Shown: positions 7,514 through 16,472 of the stretch, one piece after another
How positions within the stretch are numbered: the first letter of the stretch is position 1
Layout of the letters: each line of letters begins with the position of its first letter
Notes under the pieces: generated by a model
Database searches by the model: none
Told to the model about the DNA's origin: nothing
The model's input: the letters and a program-made list of their open reading frames with translations, nothing else
Position numbers and translations under genes: made by a program
Origin: Synergistaceae bacterium
Lineage (GTDB): Bacteria; Synergistota; Synergistia; Synergistales; Synergistaceae
Length of the DNA stretch: 37,830 nt
Direction: 5' to 3'
Assembly (NCBI GenBank): GCA_031268885.1
Contig: JAIRWR010000082.1
Coordinates: 1 to 37,830 of the forward strand

Positions 7514-9451
7514 GTGAGTGATGTTTCATTGAAGCGCAAAGTGACGCTCCGTTTTATCATTATTGTCGTAGTTTTACTATCCCTCGCGGCGTTAGCGGTT
7601 GCGATAGCCACGGACGTCATAGTCACCAGCCGTGTATCCAACACCGCGAGCTTTCACGAGCTTCAGGGCATTCAGGGCGCGTACACGACTCAGAGCGTAG
7701 TGCTGCAAAAGAAGGCCAAGAAGGCTGGAGGACATGAAAAGGAGCAGAAGGAGCTCGACCAGATCAGGGGAGAGAAGCTCAAGATCTACCAGACGGTGAC
7801 AGCAGCCGAACGCGCGAGAAATCTCTATATCGAAGCGATGGAGAAGGGCAACGACGCGACGTCTCAGCGAGCGGATCTGGAGGCCCGCATACCCGAAGCC
7901 AGAGCCCTGTTGCCGCGCATACAGGAACTCGCCGCCAGGGATATTGAAATTTCAAAGATCCTGGGGGCCGACGAGGCATTCCTATCAGTCATCAAGACAT
8001 CCTATAAGAGCATGGAGACAGCAATAAACACGCTGCAGATCGAAGAACTCACGGAGGAACAGATCGCGGCCCGCGAGCGCGACATCCAGATTGAGGGCAG
8101 AGGCGCAATCCACACGGCCAGCCTGATATCCGGCCAACTGGACGCGGACGATCTGGAAGAGGAGGAGATAGATATCCTGGAACAGGAGGTCATCGAGCCC
8201 GGCGAGGATAGCGTAAGGGGCCTTGGCGATCTCCTGAGCCAAATGCCGGCCATATTGTTCGGTTCTATCCAGGGCATGAGCGAGGGGATCGGCTTTTTCA
8301 ACGAGGCTCTCGGACGCTACAACTACGATGGCGGGCTTGCGGACATGGCGCGCGACCTCTCCTTCAATCAGGGAGCGTTCAGCCGCAGGAATATGAGCCA
8401 ATTCCAAAAGAGAATCGACTCGATCGGCGCTGGAGTTCATCAGTTCTTAAACGAATACAGCCCGTTCATAGACGGCTTGGGGCGGCGCATCGGACGGGAG
8501 GCGGACGCCGACCCGCTGGGATACGGCAGCAACATAATAATACGTTTTCAGGATTTAGAGGGCCGTTACTACATATTGCGCGAGGATGAAGGACAGCATC
8601 TGCGCGTCGTCGCGGACAAGCTGGCAACCAAATGGAATTCAGAAGAAAACGAGATAAGGACGATGATAATCCTCGATTACGACAACGAGGGTGTTGAAGA
8701 GGCGGTAAAGGCTGTCAACGCGGTGGCCGGTGGCGGATACGAGCGATATGTGAGAGAGTCGCGCATAGTCTATCTCTTCAAGGTGTATTTCCTGCACTCC
8801 AGAAAGGGATACCTGAGGGCCGCCAGTTTTCAAAACGCGGACGGACAGGAGCTATACAGCTATGAACCGATCGACCCATACAACAGCCCTGTCGACATAA
8901 TACGCCGCAACGTGCTCGACTATCGCATACTCGAAACGATAACTGTCGTAAACCCGCCTAAGAATAAGGGAGTGGTGCGGTCTTACTTTGGCGACAAGAG
9001 CGCGAAGCCCAGATCCAAAAAGAATGCCGGTAAAAACGCGGAACAGCTTGCGGACAGCTCGAAGACAGATGCCAGCGACGCGCGGGCTAAGCCGGACAAG
9101 CCGCCAAGCAAACCCAAGGCGTCCAAAAAAGGGTCCATAGAATCGCCGGCGGATGGAGTGGAAGTGCTGGAGTCACTTGGCGCCGACAACGCGACGCTTG
9201 GAGCTATGATCCTCGAACACGATAATTCAGTGAAGAATTTCAACGACGGCAAGTATGCCCTGGCGCTGCGCACATTCGGCAGGGCGGCGAAAATGCACGA
9301 CGGCAACTATCTCGACTCCTACTGGGCGGCATTAGCCGCGCACTACGCGAAGAACAACGGAGCCGTAAAAGAATGGCTCGACAGATGTCTCTCCATCAAG
9401 AGCGATTACCTGCCGGCTCTGGAGATGAAAAAAGCTTTGAAATTGAAGTAA
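7514..9451 (+). CDS. Membrane-anchored coiled-coil protein with C-terminal TPR
   Basis: The 645-aa product begins with a short basic segment, then one transmembrane helix (about residues 12-33). A long charged helical region (about 40-240) looks like a coiled coil. A mixed domain (about 330-480) has no family I can name. A Lys/Pro/Ser-rich linker (about 495-550) leads to a short TPR-like end (about 560-645, SVKNFNDGKYALALRTFGRA). With one N-terminal helix followed by a long polar body, it should sit in the inner membrane with its bulk outside. The GTG at 7514 is weakly supported by a ribosome site; the in-frame TTG at 7529 is an alternative. It lies 58 bp after the previous gene and is probably in the same transcript. 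Confidence 0.7.
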   Translation: MSDVSLKRKVTLRFIIIVVVLLSLAALAVAIATDVIVTSRVSNTASFHELQGIQGAYTTQSVVLQKKAKKAGGHEKEQKELDQIRGEKLKIYQTVTAAERARNLYIEAMEKGNDATSQRADLEARIPEARALLPRIQELAARDIEISKILGADEAFLSVIKTSYKSMETAINTLQIEELTEEQIAARERDIQIEGRGAIHTASLISGQLDADDLEEEEIDILEQEVIEPGEDSVRGLGDLLSQMPAILFGSIQGMSEGIGFFNEALGRYNYDGGLADMARDLSFNQGAFSRRNMSQFQKRIDSIGAGVHQFLNEYSPFIDGLGRRIGREADADPLGYGSNIIIRFQDLEGRYYILREDEGQHLRVVADKLATKWNSEENEIRTMIILDYDNEGVEEAVKAVNAVAGGGYERYVRESRIVYLFKVYFLHSRKGYLRAASFQNADGQELYSYEPIDPYNSPVDIIRRNVLDYRILETITVVNPPKNKGVVRSYFGDKSAKPRSKKNAGKNAEQLADSSKTDASDARAKPDKPPSKPKASKKGSIESPADGVEVLESLGADNATLGAMILEHDNSVKNFNDGKYALALRTFGRAAKMHDGNYLDSYWAALAAHYAKNNGAVKEWLDRCLSIKSDYLPALEMKKALKLK

Positions 9452-9601
9452 TGCCAGGTCGATTTCAAACGAGTATTAATGGAGAGGGGGGAGAGTCAAA
9501 ATAAAGAAAATCGAAACGCGGCATAGCTTCGCGCGCGGCGACGGCGCCGATTGGCATAAGCTGTAACAGTGATCGACTAAGACGAGGGGGGTTATTATTT
9601 A

Positions 9602-10615
9602 ATGAGAAAAACATTGACGGGAATTATTGTGTTATCCATCCTGATCCTTGGAGTAACCGCTGTGTCATGGGCGGATGTGAAGTCCGGTTCAACCGCTCAG
9701 ACTCGCGACATAGTGCTTATGGAAGAAGATGCCGCTCCTGGCAGTTCCACTGGAGAGATACAGGTCCAGGAACTGCACAAGAACGACTTTGTGACCACGA
9801 TAGTCTCTGACAGACCCGACGGAATCTACAACATCGGCGACAATATCATCCTCAGGTTCACCAGCGAAAGAGACGCGTATGTGACCGTCCTGGACTTCAC
9901 CCCGAGCGGGCAGATCGTCGTGCTCTTCCCAAACAAGTGGGTTGCCGACAACCACGTCAAGGCCGGTGAAACAGTGATCATTCCCGCTGAGGGGCAAAAC
10001 TTCTCGCTCAAAGCGGGCGGTCCTGTCGGAGTCGATGTTGTAAAGGCGATAGCGACCAACAACAGAGAACAGGTATACGACGACGCGAACAAGGACTTGG
10101 CCGGTCCTTTCAGCGTTTTAAAGGATCCTAAGGTCGCGACGCGAGACATTCTGCTGCTGGCCGAGGAGCAACCCGCTTCACCGGCGGACGGTACGCCAGC
10201 TCAGCCGCTTGAATGGAGCGTGTCCTCACTGGCTCTCATGACGAAAGACGAAGAGGACAACTCCCCGACAGGTTTCACGGCCGGTTCGAGCGGAGATTGG
10301 CAGGTGAAGATGTGGACGAACAGAAATAATTTTCTGGTGGGCGAGCGCGTGTTCGTGAAGCTGCTCAGCAATAAGGACGGCAGACTGACCTCCCTCCTGA
10401 ACGCCGGAGCGAGTTCGAGCGAGAATAACCTCCTTCCAGAAGATTCCAGCGTAGTTTTCAAAGCCGGAGAAGTTCTGATTCTCCCTCGCGCTGATGATAA
10501 GTGGAAGCTCGTCTCCGCCGAAAAGGCCGGTGTGGACGGAATCAAGGCTGAACTCGCGCTCAATGACGGAACCAAACTCGAAATTGAACTCGGACTGACA
10601 GTAGAACAGGATTGA
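9602..10615 (+). CDS. Exported DUF4384 domain protein
   Basis: The 337-aa protein has a clear signal peptide (RKT, hydrophobic run, VSWA at about 21-24). Residues about 70-165 carry the DUF4384 pattern: GDNIILRFTSERDAYVTVLD, then GQIVVLFPN, then VKAGETVIIPAEG, then a Gly-Val-Asp-Val strand. A second, weaker copy begins near 225 (FLVGERVFVKLLSNKDGRL). DUF4384 is a beta-rich domain often found fused to or beside caspase-fold (metacaspase or CHAT) proteins, so its place upstream of the CHAT gene is meaningful. GAGGGGGG lies 11-12 bases before the ATG at 9602. The next gene starts 4 bases after its stop, which implies co-transcription. Confidence 0.8.
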   Translation: MRKTLTGIIVLSILILGVTAVSWADVKSGSTAQTRDIVLMEEDAAPGSSTGEIQVQELHKNDFVTTIVSDRPDGIYNIGDNIILRFTSERDAYVTVLDFTPSGQIVVLFPNKWVADNHVKAGETVIIPAEGQNFSLKAGGPVGVDVVKAIATNNREQVYDDANKDLAGPFSVLKDPKVATRDILLLAEEQPASPADGTPAQPLEWSVSSLALMTKDEEDNSPTGFTAGSSGDWQVKMWTNRNNFLVGERVFVKLLSNKDGRLTSLLNAGASSSENNLLPEDSSVVFKAGEVLILPRADDKWKLVSAEKAGVDGIKAELALNDGTKLEIELGLTVEQD

Positions 10616-10619
10616 TCAA

Positions 10620-11894
10620 GTGTGGCCGCGGATGAACAGACGGACGATTAAAAGAACGGCTTTAGCCTGCTGCGCCGCCGTATTTGTGGCGTTAGCCGCG
10701 GCTGGGGGGAACGCTTTTGCCGCTGAGAGCCGTTTCGAACGGGCCAGAAACCTGTACGACATACACGAGTACAATGTGGCTCTCGTATTATTCGAAAAAG
10801 TTATAGAAAGCGAGCCGGAAAACGGGGAGGCATTGGATTTCGCCAGTTGGTGCAACCGTTACCTCGGCAACTGGGAGACAGCTAAAAAGGGATTTCAGCA
10901 GGCCGAACAGCTTCTCCCAGGCAAGCTCTCAAAGTGGGTCAAGGTCGGCCTTGGAGAGACATATCTGGGCGCGGGCGCTTACGGCGAATCCATTCTGGCT
11001 TTTGAACAGGCCATAGGACTGGATCCCGACGATGAAGAACTGGTCGTCCGCGCCAGAAAGGGCATAGTCCTCGCGAACGCGAGCCTGATGGATTCCAAGG
11101 CCATGAATACCGCGCTGTCCGATCTGAGCGGAGACGTGGCGGCAGAGGTAAAAGAGGACGCCGACGCGCTGCTTGAGAGACAGTCCGCATCGAACAAACC
11201 CGGCGAAGCAACGGCATCAGAGACCGTGTCATCCGGCAATCTTTCCAACGCTGACGAAAGGCGCGCCGCGGTTTTCGAAGCGGCCGCGGCCTCCAGCGAG
11301 AGAGAGACTGCCGAAACCCCGGACCAACAGGGACCGGCCGAACCCAAAGAGAGAGAGACAGGCTCCTCTCCGGCCAATGATGATCGAAACGCGCCGGGCA
11401 ACGGCGTCGAGCTTGGCTCCGGATCCATCTGGAGCGTGCTCTCTCTCGGAGAACCCATTGAGGGCATACTGTCGGGCCTGAGCGGCCTTGGAATAAGTAT
11501 CCAGAAAGTCGAGGAACCGACGCGTTCGGGAGCATGGATCCACATACTGGGTTTCCCGCCCGGAATGGCGCCTCCGGCAGTCACGAATGGCGACGCGGAT
11601 ACAACGATGTGCGTCATAGAGGAGTTCCAGGGGAGACTGCGCGCCGTGACCATCACGAGTTTCTGGGAGAACCGGAAGAGCTGCATCCGGATGAAAGACG
11701 CCATTTTTAAAGAGACCGCGGCAAAATTGAACGAAAGACTGCGCGTAATAGGCGCGGTCACGGACAGCGGTCTTTTTACGGAAGCTCAGTGGGTGCTCGG
11801 CGAGTCCCCGATCGGGGTTTCGCTGAGCGGGACGGCCGGCCTTGACGGCTCCATCATCGTGGAGACTATCTATATCGATCTCTCCTTGATATGA
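10620..11894 (+). CDS. Exported TPR protein (paralogue A, upstream of the CHAT gene)
   Basis: The 424-aa protein has a signal peptide (basic RRTIKR, then an Ala/Cys/Val-rich core ending NAFA). TPR repeats fill about residues 36-150 (ARNLYDIHEYNVALVLFEKV and following). A low-complexity Ala/Ser/Glu/Pro linker covers about 170-265. A C-terminal module of about 150 residues starts at LGEPIEGILSGL and ends YIDL. The same three-part plan, with similar TPR sequence and C-terminal ending, recurs in the protein at 16473-17801 on the other side of the CHAT gene, so the two are paralogues. The GTG at 10620 follows AGGA by 8 bases and sits 4 bases after the DUF4384 stop; the ATG at 10632 is an alternative start. 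A role as periplasmic scaffold or partner of the CHAT protein is inferred from context only. Confidence 0.75.
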   Translation: MWPRMNRRTIKRTALACCAAVFVALAAAGGNAFAAESRFERARNLYDIHEYNVALVLFEKVIESEPENGEALDFASWCNRYLGNWETAKKGFQQAEQLLPGKLSKWVKVGLGETYLGAGAYGESILAFEQAIGLDPDDEELVVRARKGIVLANASLMDSKAMNTALSDLSGDVAAEVKEDADALLERQSASNKPGEATASETVSSGNLSNADERRAAVFEAAAASSERETAETPDQQGPAEPKERETGSSPANDDRNAPGNGVELGSGSIWSVLSLGEPIEGILSGLSGLGISIQKVEEPTRSGAWIHILGFPPGMAPPAVTNGDADTTMCVIEEFQGRLRAVTITSFWENRKSCIRMKDAIFKETAAKLNERLRVIGAVTDSGLFTEAQWVLGESPIGVSLSGTAGLDGSIIVETIYIDLSLI

Positions 11895-11923
11895 ACGCGC
11901 TCCAAATAATAGCGGCCGTGAAA

Positions 11924-11986
11924 CAGCGGGGACGAAAGGGATAATCAGCGGACTGGTTTTGTGTTATCTGATATTCGTCCCCGCTG
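11924..11986 (+). promoter_or_regulatory. Strong inverted repeat between the TPR gene and the CHAT gene
   Basis: CAGCGGGGACGAA (11924-11936) and TTCGTCCCCGCTG (11974-11986) are perfect 13-bp complements around a 37-base loop that itself holds a smaller ATCAG/CTGAT pairing. The ribosome site of the CHAT gene follows at once, and TCCAT/ATGGA around it can form a small second stem. There is no T-tract for a standard terminator. It could be a processing or stability element setting the ratio of the two products, or a protein-binding site. Confidence 0.5.
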
Positions 11987-12010
11987 GTCCATAAATGGAG
12001 GACGATGAGA

Positions 12011-15000
12011 ATGGCGAAGAAGATCGTATTCATTATTTTGTTATGTGCTCTTTTATTGTTCCAAGACGCCGCGATGGCCGCCGAATCGGGGGACTCGCTG
12101 TTCAATCGCGCGATATCGGCCTACAATGAAAAAAAGCTCATAACCGCGGCGGAAATGTTCGGCAAGGCGGGAGAAGCCTATTCGAAGGAAAAAAAAGACC
12201 TGAAGGCGGCGCAGTGCTTTTACAACCAGGGACTGTGCCTGTCTGGCTCCGCACAGTCCAAACCGGTGACGGAGGCGTTCGAGCGGGCGGCTTCGCTGTA
12301 CAGGAAGGCAAAGAACGCGCCGGGCGAGAGCCAGTCCCTTCTTCAAGCGGCTCAGATATACATAAACGGAATGCAGTGGGATAGGGCACGCGAGCATTAT
12401 GAGAGATGCCTTAAGACAGCGGGAAAGGACATCACGGTTCTGGGTATGGCCTCGGAGGGACTTGGGCGGATCCATCGCGAACAGAACAACCTGGCCGAAG
12501 CGGAAAAATATTTAAAAACAGCCGATACAGCCTACAAGAACAACCCTGGCGGCAGGCTCAGGGTCAGGCTCCAATTGGCTTATATCACGGGTTTGCGGGG
12601 CAGACAGGACGAAGCGCTCTCAATGTACGACTCAGCCATAGAAGAAGCTGCCGCAATGCAAAAGAGACAGGAGACAAGAGACGAGGGCGAACTGATGGCC
12701 TTCTTCGCGCGGAGCGACAAGGGGGAATTTTTGCTTCAGGCCGGAGCTTTCGGGGAGGCCAAGACAGCGCTGGAAGAAGCCCTGGCATTGGGAGAGAGAT
12801 TAGAAGCCTCAATCCCTTCGAATTCGGAGGCGATGCTGGCGCTCAAAACCGATCACGCGCAGTCATTGATGTACCTCGGGAATTTCTCCGGGGCGGCTTC
12901 GGAGTTGAATACCCTTTTGAGCTTTGCGGTGGGTTCCGACAACACCGCGCTTTCAATGAAGGTCAACGCGGCGCTGGGCACTCTCGCGCGCATGAGGGGC
13001 GACTACGAAGGCGCTGCGGCGCTGTTCGAAAATTTCAGGAGTATCGCCGAAAAATCCGGACAGACTCAGAGCTTGGCTCAGGCTCTCATCCAACAGGCGG
13101 CACTCTTCTCCCAGACAGGCGTCTGGAGCGAGGCCGCCGCTTATTATCACGAAGCGTTCATAACGGCGCTCAAGGCTCAAGACATGGACAGTACGCTTCG
13201 CGCCATGCAGGGGATATACGAGAGCGACATAAAAAATGAGCTGGGGCTTGTGGGCAAGGTGGACTACAAGACATCTCAGGGACTACCCTGGAGAGCGGCC
13301 TTCACGGTGCGCCATCTTTATGAGAAAGCGCGGCCAGGATTCGAGGATTTGGGATTTATACAAGCTTGGAGAACAATTGATTCCCAGCGCTCCGATTCCC
13401 CCATTCCAAGCCTTGACGGATTCCGGATGATACGGGAGATAGCAATGAGGAACGCTCCTGAAATCCGTGAATACTATACTGAAACGAAGATTGGCTGGGC
13501 TATCGGGGATGCGATTCTTCGCAGTACATCCTCGCGGCTTCGTTCTGCCCGAAATGCCGAGGAAGCGCTTCGTGAGCTTGCGTCCCGCCAGGATGAGGCT
13601 GTTGACAAAAAATATGTACAGATGGCGTTTCAAACAACTCTGAACCTGCTTCGCTCCCTGGCGGGGGAGGGGATGTTGTCCGCTCTCCCCGAAGAACTCT
13701 ACGTCCAGATAGGCGGGATATTTGTCGAGGGTTCCGAACCCGACGGTTCCGCGGCGTCCGGGCAGGGCGGCATCGGAGAGGATATTCAGACGCTCTCGCG
13801 AATGATAGCTCTGACATCCCCGAAGGCTTCGGAGACGGAGGAGATGCAGAAAGCCCTTCTCGCCGGCAATCCCATTCCGGAGGCGATAAGAACGCGCCTT
13901 CGCAAGACGCTCTTCTCCCGCGCGTCCAGACCGCCCAAGTCGGACGGCGAATTGCTGGATGTGCTCTATCGCATATTGGAGAACACAAACCCGTCTTTGA
14001 AAAAGGATATCGGGCTCCTTGCCGAGGGAGAAGGTTTGATAAACTACACCGCGAATAATTTGAAGTTAGAGCGCGAATCCCTCTCGAAAGAGGCCGCCGC
14101 CCTGCTGCCGCAGACATCCCCGTATCTGTTGCTGTCTATAGACGCTGGCGATGAGATGGTACGCTTTCTCGACGCTTGGGCGAACATGCGCGGCCGCGCT
14201 GTAATCATGAAGGAACTTGGCATATCGCTAACGACTGACGCCGATTGGACAAAATTTCTGCCGAAACTCGGTTCTGCATTCGGACAGGCAGACGAAGTAT
14301 TCAAAAAAACATTCGCCTTAAAGCTGGATGACGCGGCAGCCGCTGCGGAAGGGGCCGCCAGGCTGCGTGATCTCGCTGAAAAACTCGCTTTCATGAAACT
14401 CGTGGACGAGGGGCGTAACATCGCTTCCATCCTGGCATCTGGCGATAACGTCTCGTATGACGATCGGATGTCCATCCTGGAGCTTCAGTCACGAATCCGC
14501 TATGCCATGTCCTCTCCGGAGCGCGCGGAGGAATCCGCGGAAAACGTGCTGTCGATGCTGGGCGCTTCCAGCGCCGATATCTCCGTGGAATCTCAGCCGG
14601 AGATACAGTGGCGGGTCTATGGCATGATGGCTCGTATCGCGGAGGACAGGGGCGATTTTTCCGAGGCTTCCCGACTTTACAACGTTGCTTTATCCAGGAT
14701 CGAAGCCATACATCCCATAGAGGGAACCACCAGCCAGAGCACTGCCGACCGTACGGCGCTCTATGGGGGAGCGATCAGGACGAAGTATGAGATCTGGAGC
14801 GCTGATCCATCCGGTGAAAATGTGGAGAAACTCTGGTTGGCCCTTGAAAACATGAAGAGCCGTCAATGGCGCGAGATGCTGGCCACGACCGGAGGAGAAT
14901 TCTTGAACGCGCTTCCGCCGGAGGACCGCGAGAAGGTCAGGGAACTCGAAATACAGCGGGTAGCCCTCGAAGGGGCGTACAGGAGCGCCAATTTCAGAGG

Positions 15001-16447
15001 ACAACGCGAAGAGGCTCTGCGCATCAACGACGACATAAGAAAGTTGCGCGAACAGCGCCTGGAACTGACAAAAAATAGAACGATCGACGTGGATTCCACG
15101 CCCGGAATCGCCCCGGTGAAGGAGCGTCTGCCCAAGGACTGGGGACTGGCCAATTATTATCTCTCTCCTGAACTGTCGTTTGCCATCGTGCTCACTCGCG
15201 GCGGAGAAGCGGCGGTAACGCCTCTCGACATCGACTACGACTCCCTATTTGGTTATTCTTACTGGATGCGCTATAAGGATAAAAGTGGTATAGGCGAATA
15301 TGACGAGTCCAAATTCCTGTCGCCAGGGCGTCCGCGCGTCACGACATGCGGCCTGTCGCCGGAAGATGTGGCTTCCAAGATCTTTGACCCCGTCGCGTCC
15401 GCGTGCGGGAAATTGAGAAAACTCCTGATAATTCCTCACGACATACTTTATGTGCTCCCGATAGAGGCCCTGCAGCGGAAGGACGGCAAGGGCGCGACAT
15501 TCCTCGTCCACGACTGGACATTGGCGGAGCTGCCAAGCGCGTTTCTCCTGACGCGGGAACGCGCCGAGGCCAAAAACGACCGCGCGTTGATGCTCGTCGC
15601 CAACCCCGCCTATGCAACGCTGTTGAGCAGCATTAAACATCCGGCTTCGCTCAAAATAGCGCTGGAGAACGATCCAAAACTGCGGGAGATAATCAGCGCC
15701 CAAATTGGCGATGAAAACCTCAATGGGGTGATATCAAACAAACTCCCGAGCGAGGAGAGGGACAAGGTCACATCCGCGCTCAAAAAAGCATGGGAGAAGG
15801 AGCTCAGCGAGACTGAGAAAGTGTCGCTGCTCGCTCTGAAGATAAAAAAGGAATTCGGCCCACATCTCACACTCTTGGACAATTCACAATCAGAAGCCAT
15901 AAATGTGGGAAGAATCTGGAAAAAAAACGGGGGCGGCGACCCGGCCATGCTCCTGTCAAGTATGGCCTCAGAGGGTGAGTTCTGGAACAACAATCCGGGA
16001 CAGTATCGTTACGTCCACATCGCTTGTCATGGATATGACAGAGGAACGATTCCGGATCTTCAACCGGGTCTTGCGCTGTCGCCCATCAGAGACCCGTCGA
16101 ACGATTCCTTCCTGCAGATGGGGGAACTGTCAACCGTGAGATGGAATTCCGAGTTAGTCACCCTTTCAGCCTGTGAAACAGGACTTGGCGACCTCTACAT
16201 AGGGGACGGAATGTTTGGTCTGTCCACCGTGTTGCTGGCAGGAGGAGTAAAAGGGGCCATTCTGACGAGGTGGAGAGCCGTCGATGAGAGCGCGCCGATA
16301 TTAATGAATGAGTTTTATTCGAGGCTCTTTGCCGGCAAGCCACCGGCGGATGCGCTCCATGAAGCGCAGATTGCCATGGTCGAGGGAGGCGGGAATCACG
16401 CGCCAAGACACTGGGCCGTGTTCAAATACGTCGGTATACCGTGGTGA
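12011..16447 (+). CDS. Exported TPR-CHAT protein, putative cysteine peptidase
   Basis: The 1478-aa protein begins with a signal peptide (AKKIVFIILLCALLLF, cut near AMAA, residue about 23). Repeated TPR helices occupy about 25-420 and recur near 860-960 (GDFSEASRLYNVALSR). A long helical middle links them. The CHAT (caspase-HetF-associated-with-TPR) domain covers about 1090-1478. Its N-terminal half shows KLLIIPHDILYVLPIEAL (near 1136) and LPSAFLLTRE. The catalytic half has VHIACHGYDRG with His1340 and LSACETGLG with Cys1388, 48 residues apart as in caspase-like dyads. About 110 residues are inserted between the two halves. CHAT domains are clan CD cysteine peptidases; here the signal peptide places the enzyme outside the cytoplasm. 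The ATG at 12011 is preferred over that at 12005, which is only 3 bases from GGAGG. The substrate is unknown. Paralogous TPR genes lie on each side. Confidence 0.88.
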   Translation: MAKKIVFIILLCALLLFQDAAMAAESGDSLFNRAISAYNEKKLITAAEMFGKAGEAYSKEKKDLKAAQCFYNQGLCLSGSAQSKPVTEAFERAASLYRKAKNAPGESQSLLQAAQIYINGMQWDRAREHYERCLKTAGKDITVLGMASEGLGRIHREQNNLAEAEKYLKTADTAYKNNPGGRLRVRLQLAYITGLRGRQDEALSMYDSAIEEAAAMQKRQETRDEGELMAFFARSDKGEFLLQAGAFGEAKTALEEALALGERLEASIPSNSEAMLALKTDHAQSLMYLGNFSGAASELNTLLSFAVGSDNTALSMKVNAALGTLARMRGDYEGAAALFENFRSIAEKSGQTQSLAQALIQQAALFSQTGVWSEAAAYYHEAFITALKAQDMDSTLRAMQGIYESDIKNELGLVGKVDYKTSQGLPWRAAFTVRHLYEKARPGFEDLGFIQAWRTIDSQRSDSPIPSLDGFRMIREIAMRNAPEIREYYTETKIGWAIGDAILRSTSSRLRSARNAEEALRELASRQDEAVDKKYVQMAFQTTLNLLRSLAGEGMLSALPEELYVQIGGIFVEGSEPDGSAASGQGGIGEDIQTLSRMIALTSPKASETEEMQKALLAGNPIPEAIRTRLRKTLFSRASRPPKSDGELLDVLYRILENTNPSLKKDIGLLAEGEGLINYTANNLKLERESLSKEAAALLPQTSPYLLLSIDAGDEMVRFLDAWANMRGRAVIMKELGISLTTDADWTKFLPKLGSAFGQADEVFKKTFALKLDDAAAAAEGAARLRDLAEKLAFMKLVDEGRNIASILASGDNVSYDDRMSILELQSRIRYAMSSPERAEESAENVLSMLGASSADISVESQPEIQWRVYGMMARIAEDRGDFSEASRLYNVALSRIEAIHPIEGTTSQSTADRTALYGGAIRTKYEIWSADPSGENVEKLWLALENMKSRQWREMLATTGGEFLNALPPEDREKVRELEIQRVALEGAYRSANFRGQREEALRINDDIRKLREQRLELTKNRTIDVDSTPGIAPVKERLPKDWGLANYYLSPELSFAIVLTRGGEAAVTPLDIDYDSLFGYSYWMRYKDKSGIGEYDESKFLSPGRPRVTTCGLSPEDVASKIFDPVASACGKLRKLLIIPHDILYVLPIEALQRKDGKGATFLVHDWTLAELPSAFLLTRERAEAKNDRALMLVANPAYATLLSSIKHPASLKIALENDPKLREIISAQIGDENLNGVISNKLPSEERDKVTSALKKAWEKELSETEKVSLLALKIKKEFGPHLTLLDNSQSEAINVGRIWKKNGGGDPAMLLSSMASEGEFWNNNPGQYRYVHIACHGYDRGTIPDLQPGLALSPIRDPSNDSFLQMGELSTVRWNSELVTLSACETGLGDLYIGDGMFGLSTVLLAGGVKGAILTRWRAVDESAPILMNEFYSRLFAGKPPADALHEAQIAMVEGGGNHAPRHWAVFKYVGIPW

Positions 16448-16472
16448 TTTTACCGCGAAGAGGAGCGTTGTG

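Noticed and set aside
12011-16447. A type III-E CRISPR (Craspase) TPR-CHAT protein.
   Set aside because: The protein has a signal peptide and no gRAMP, Csx30 or other CRISPR-associated gene is in the window.
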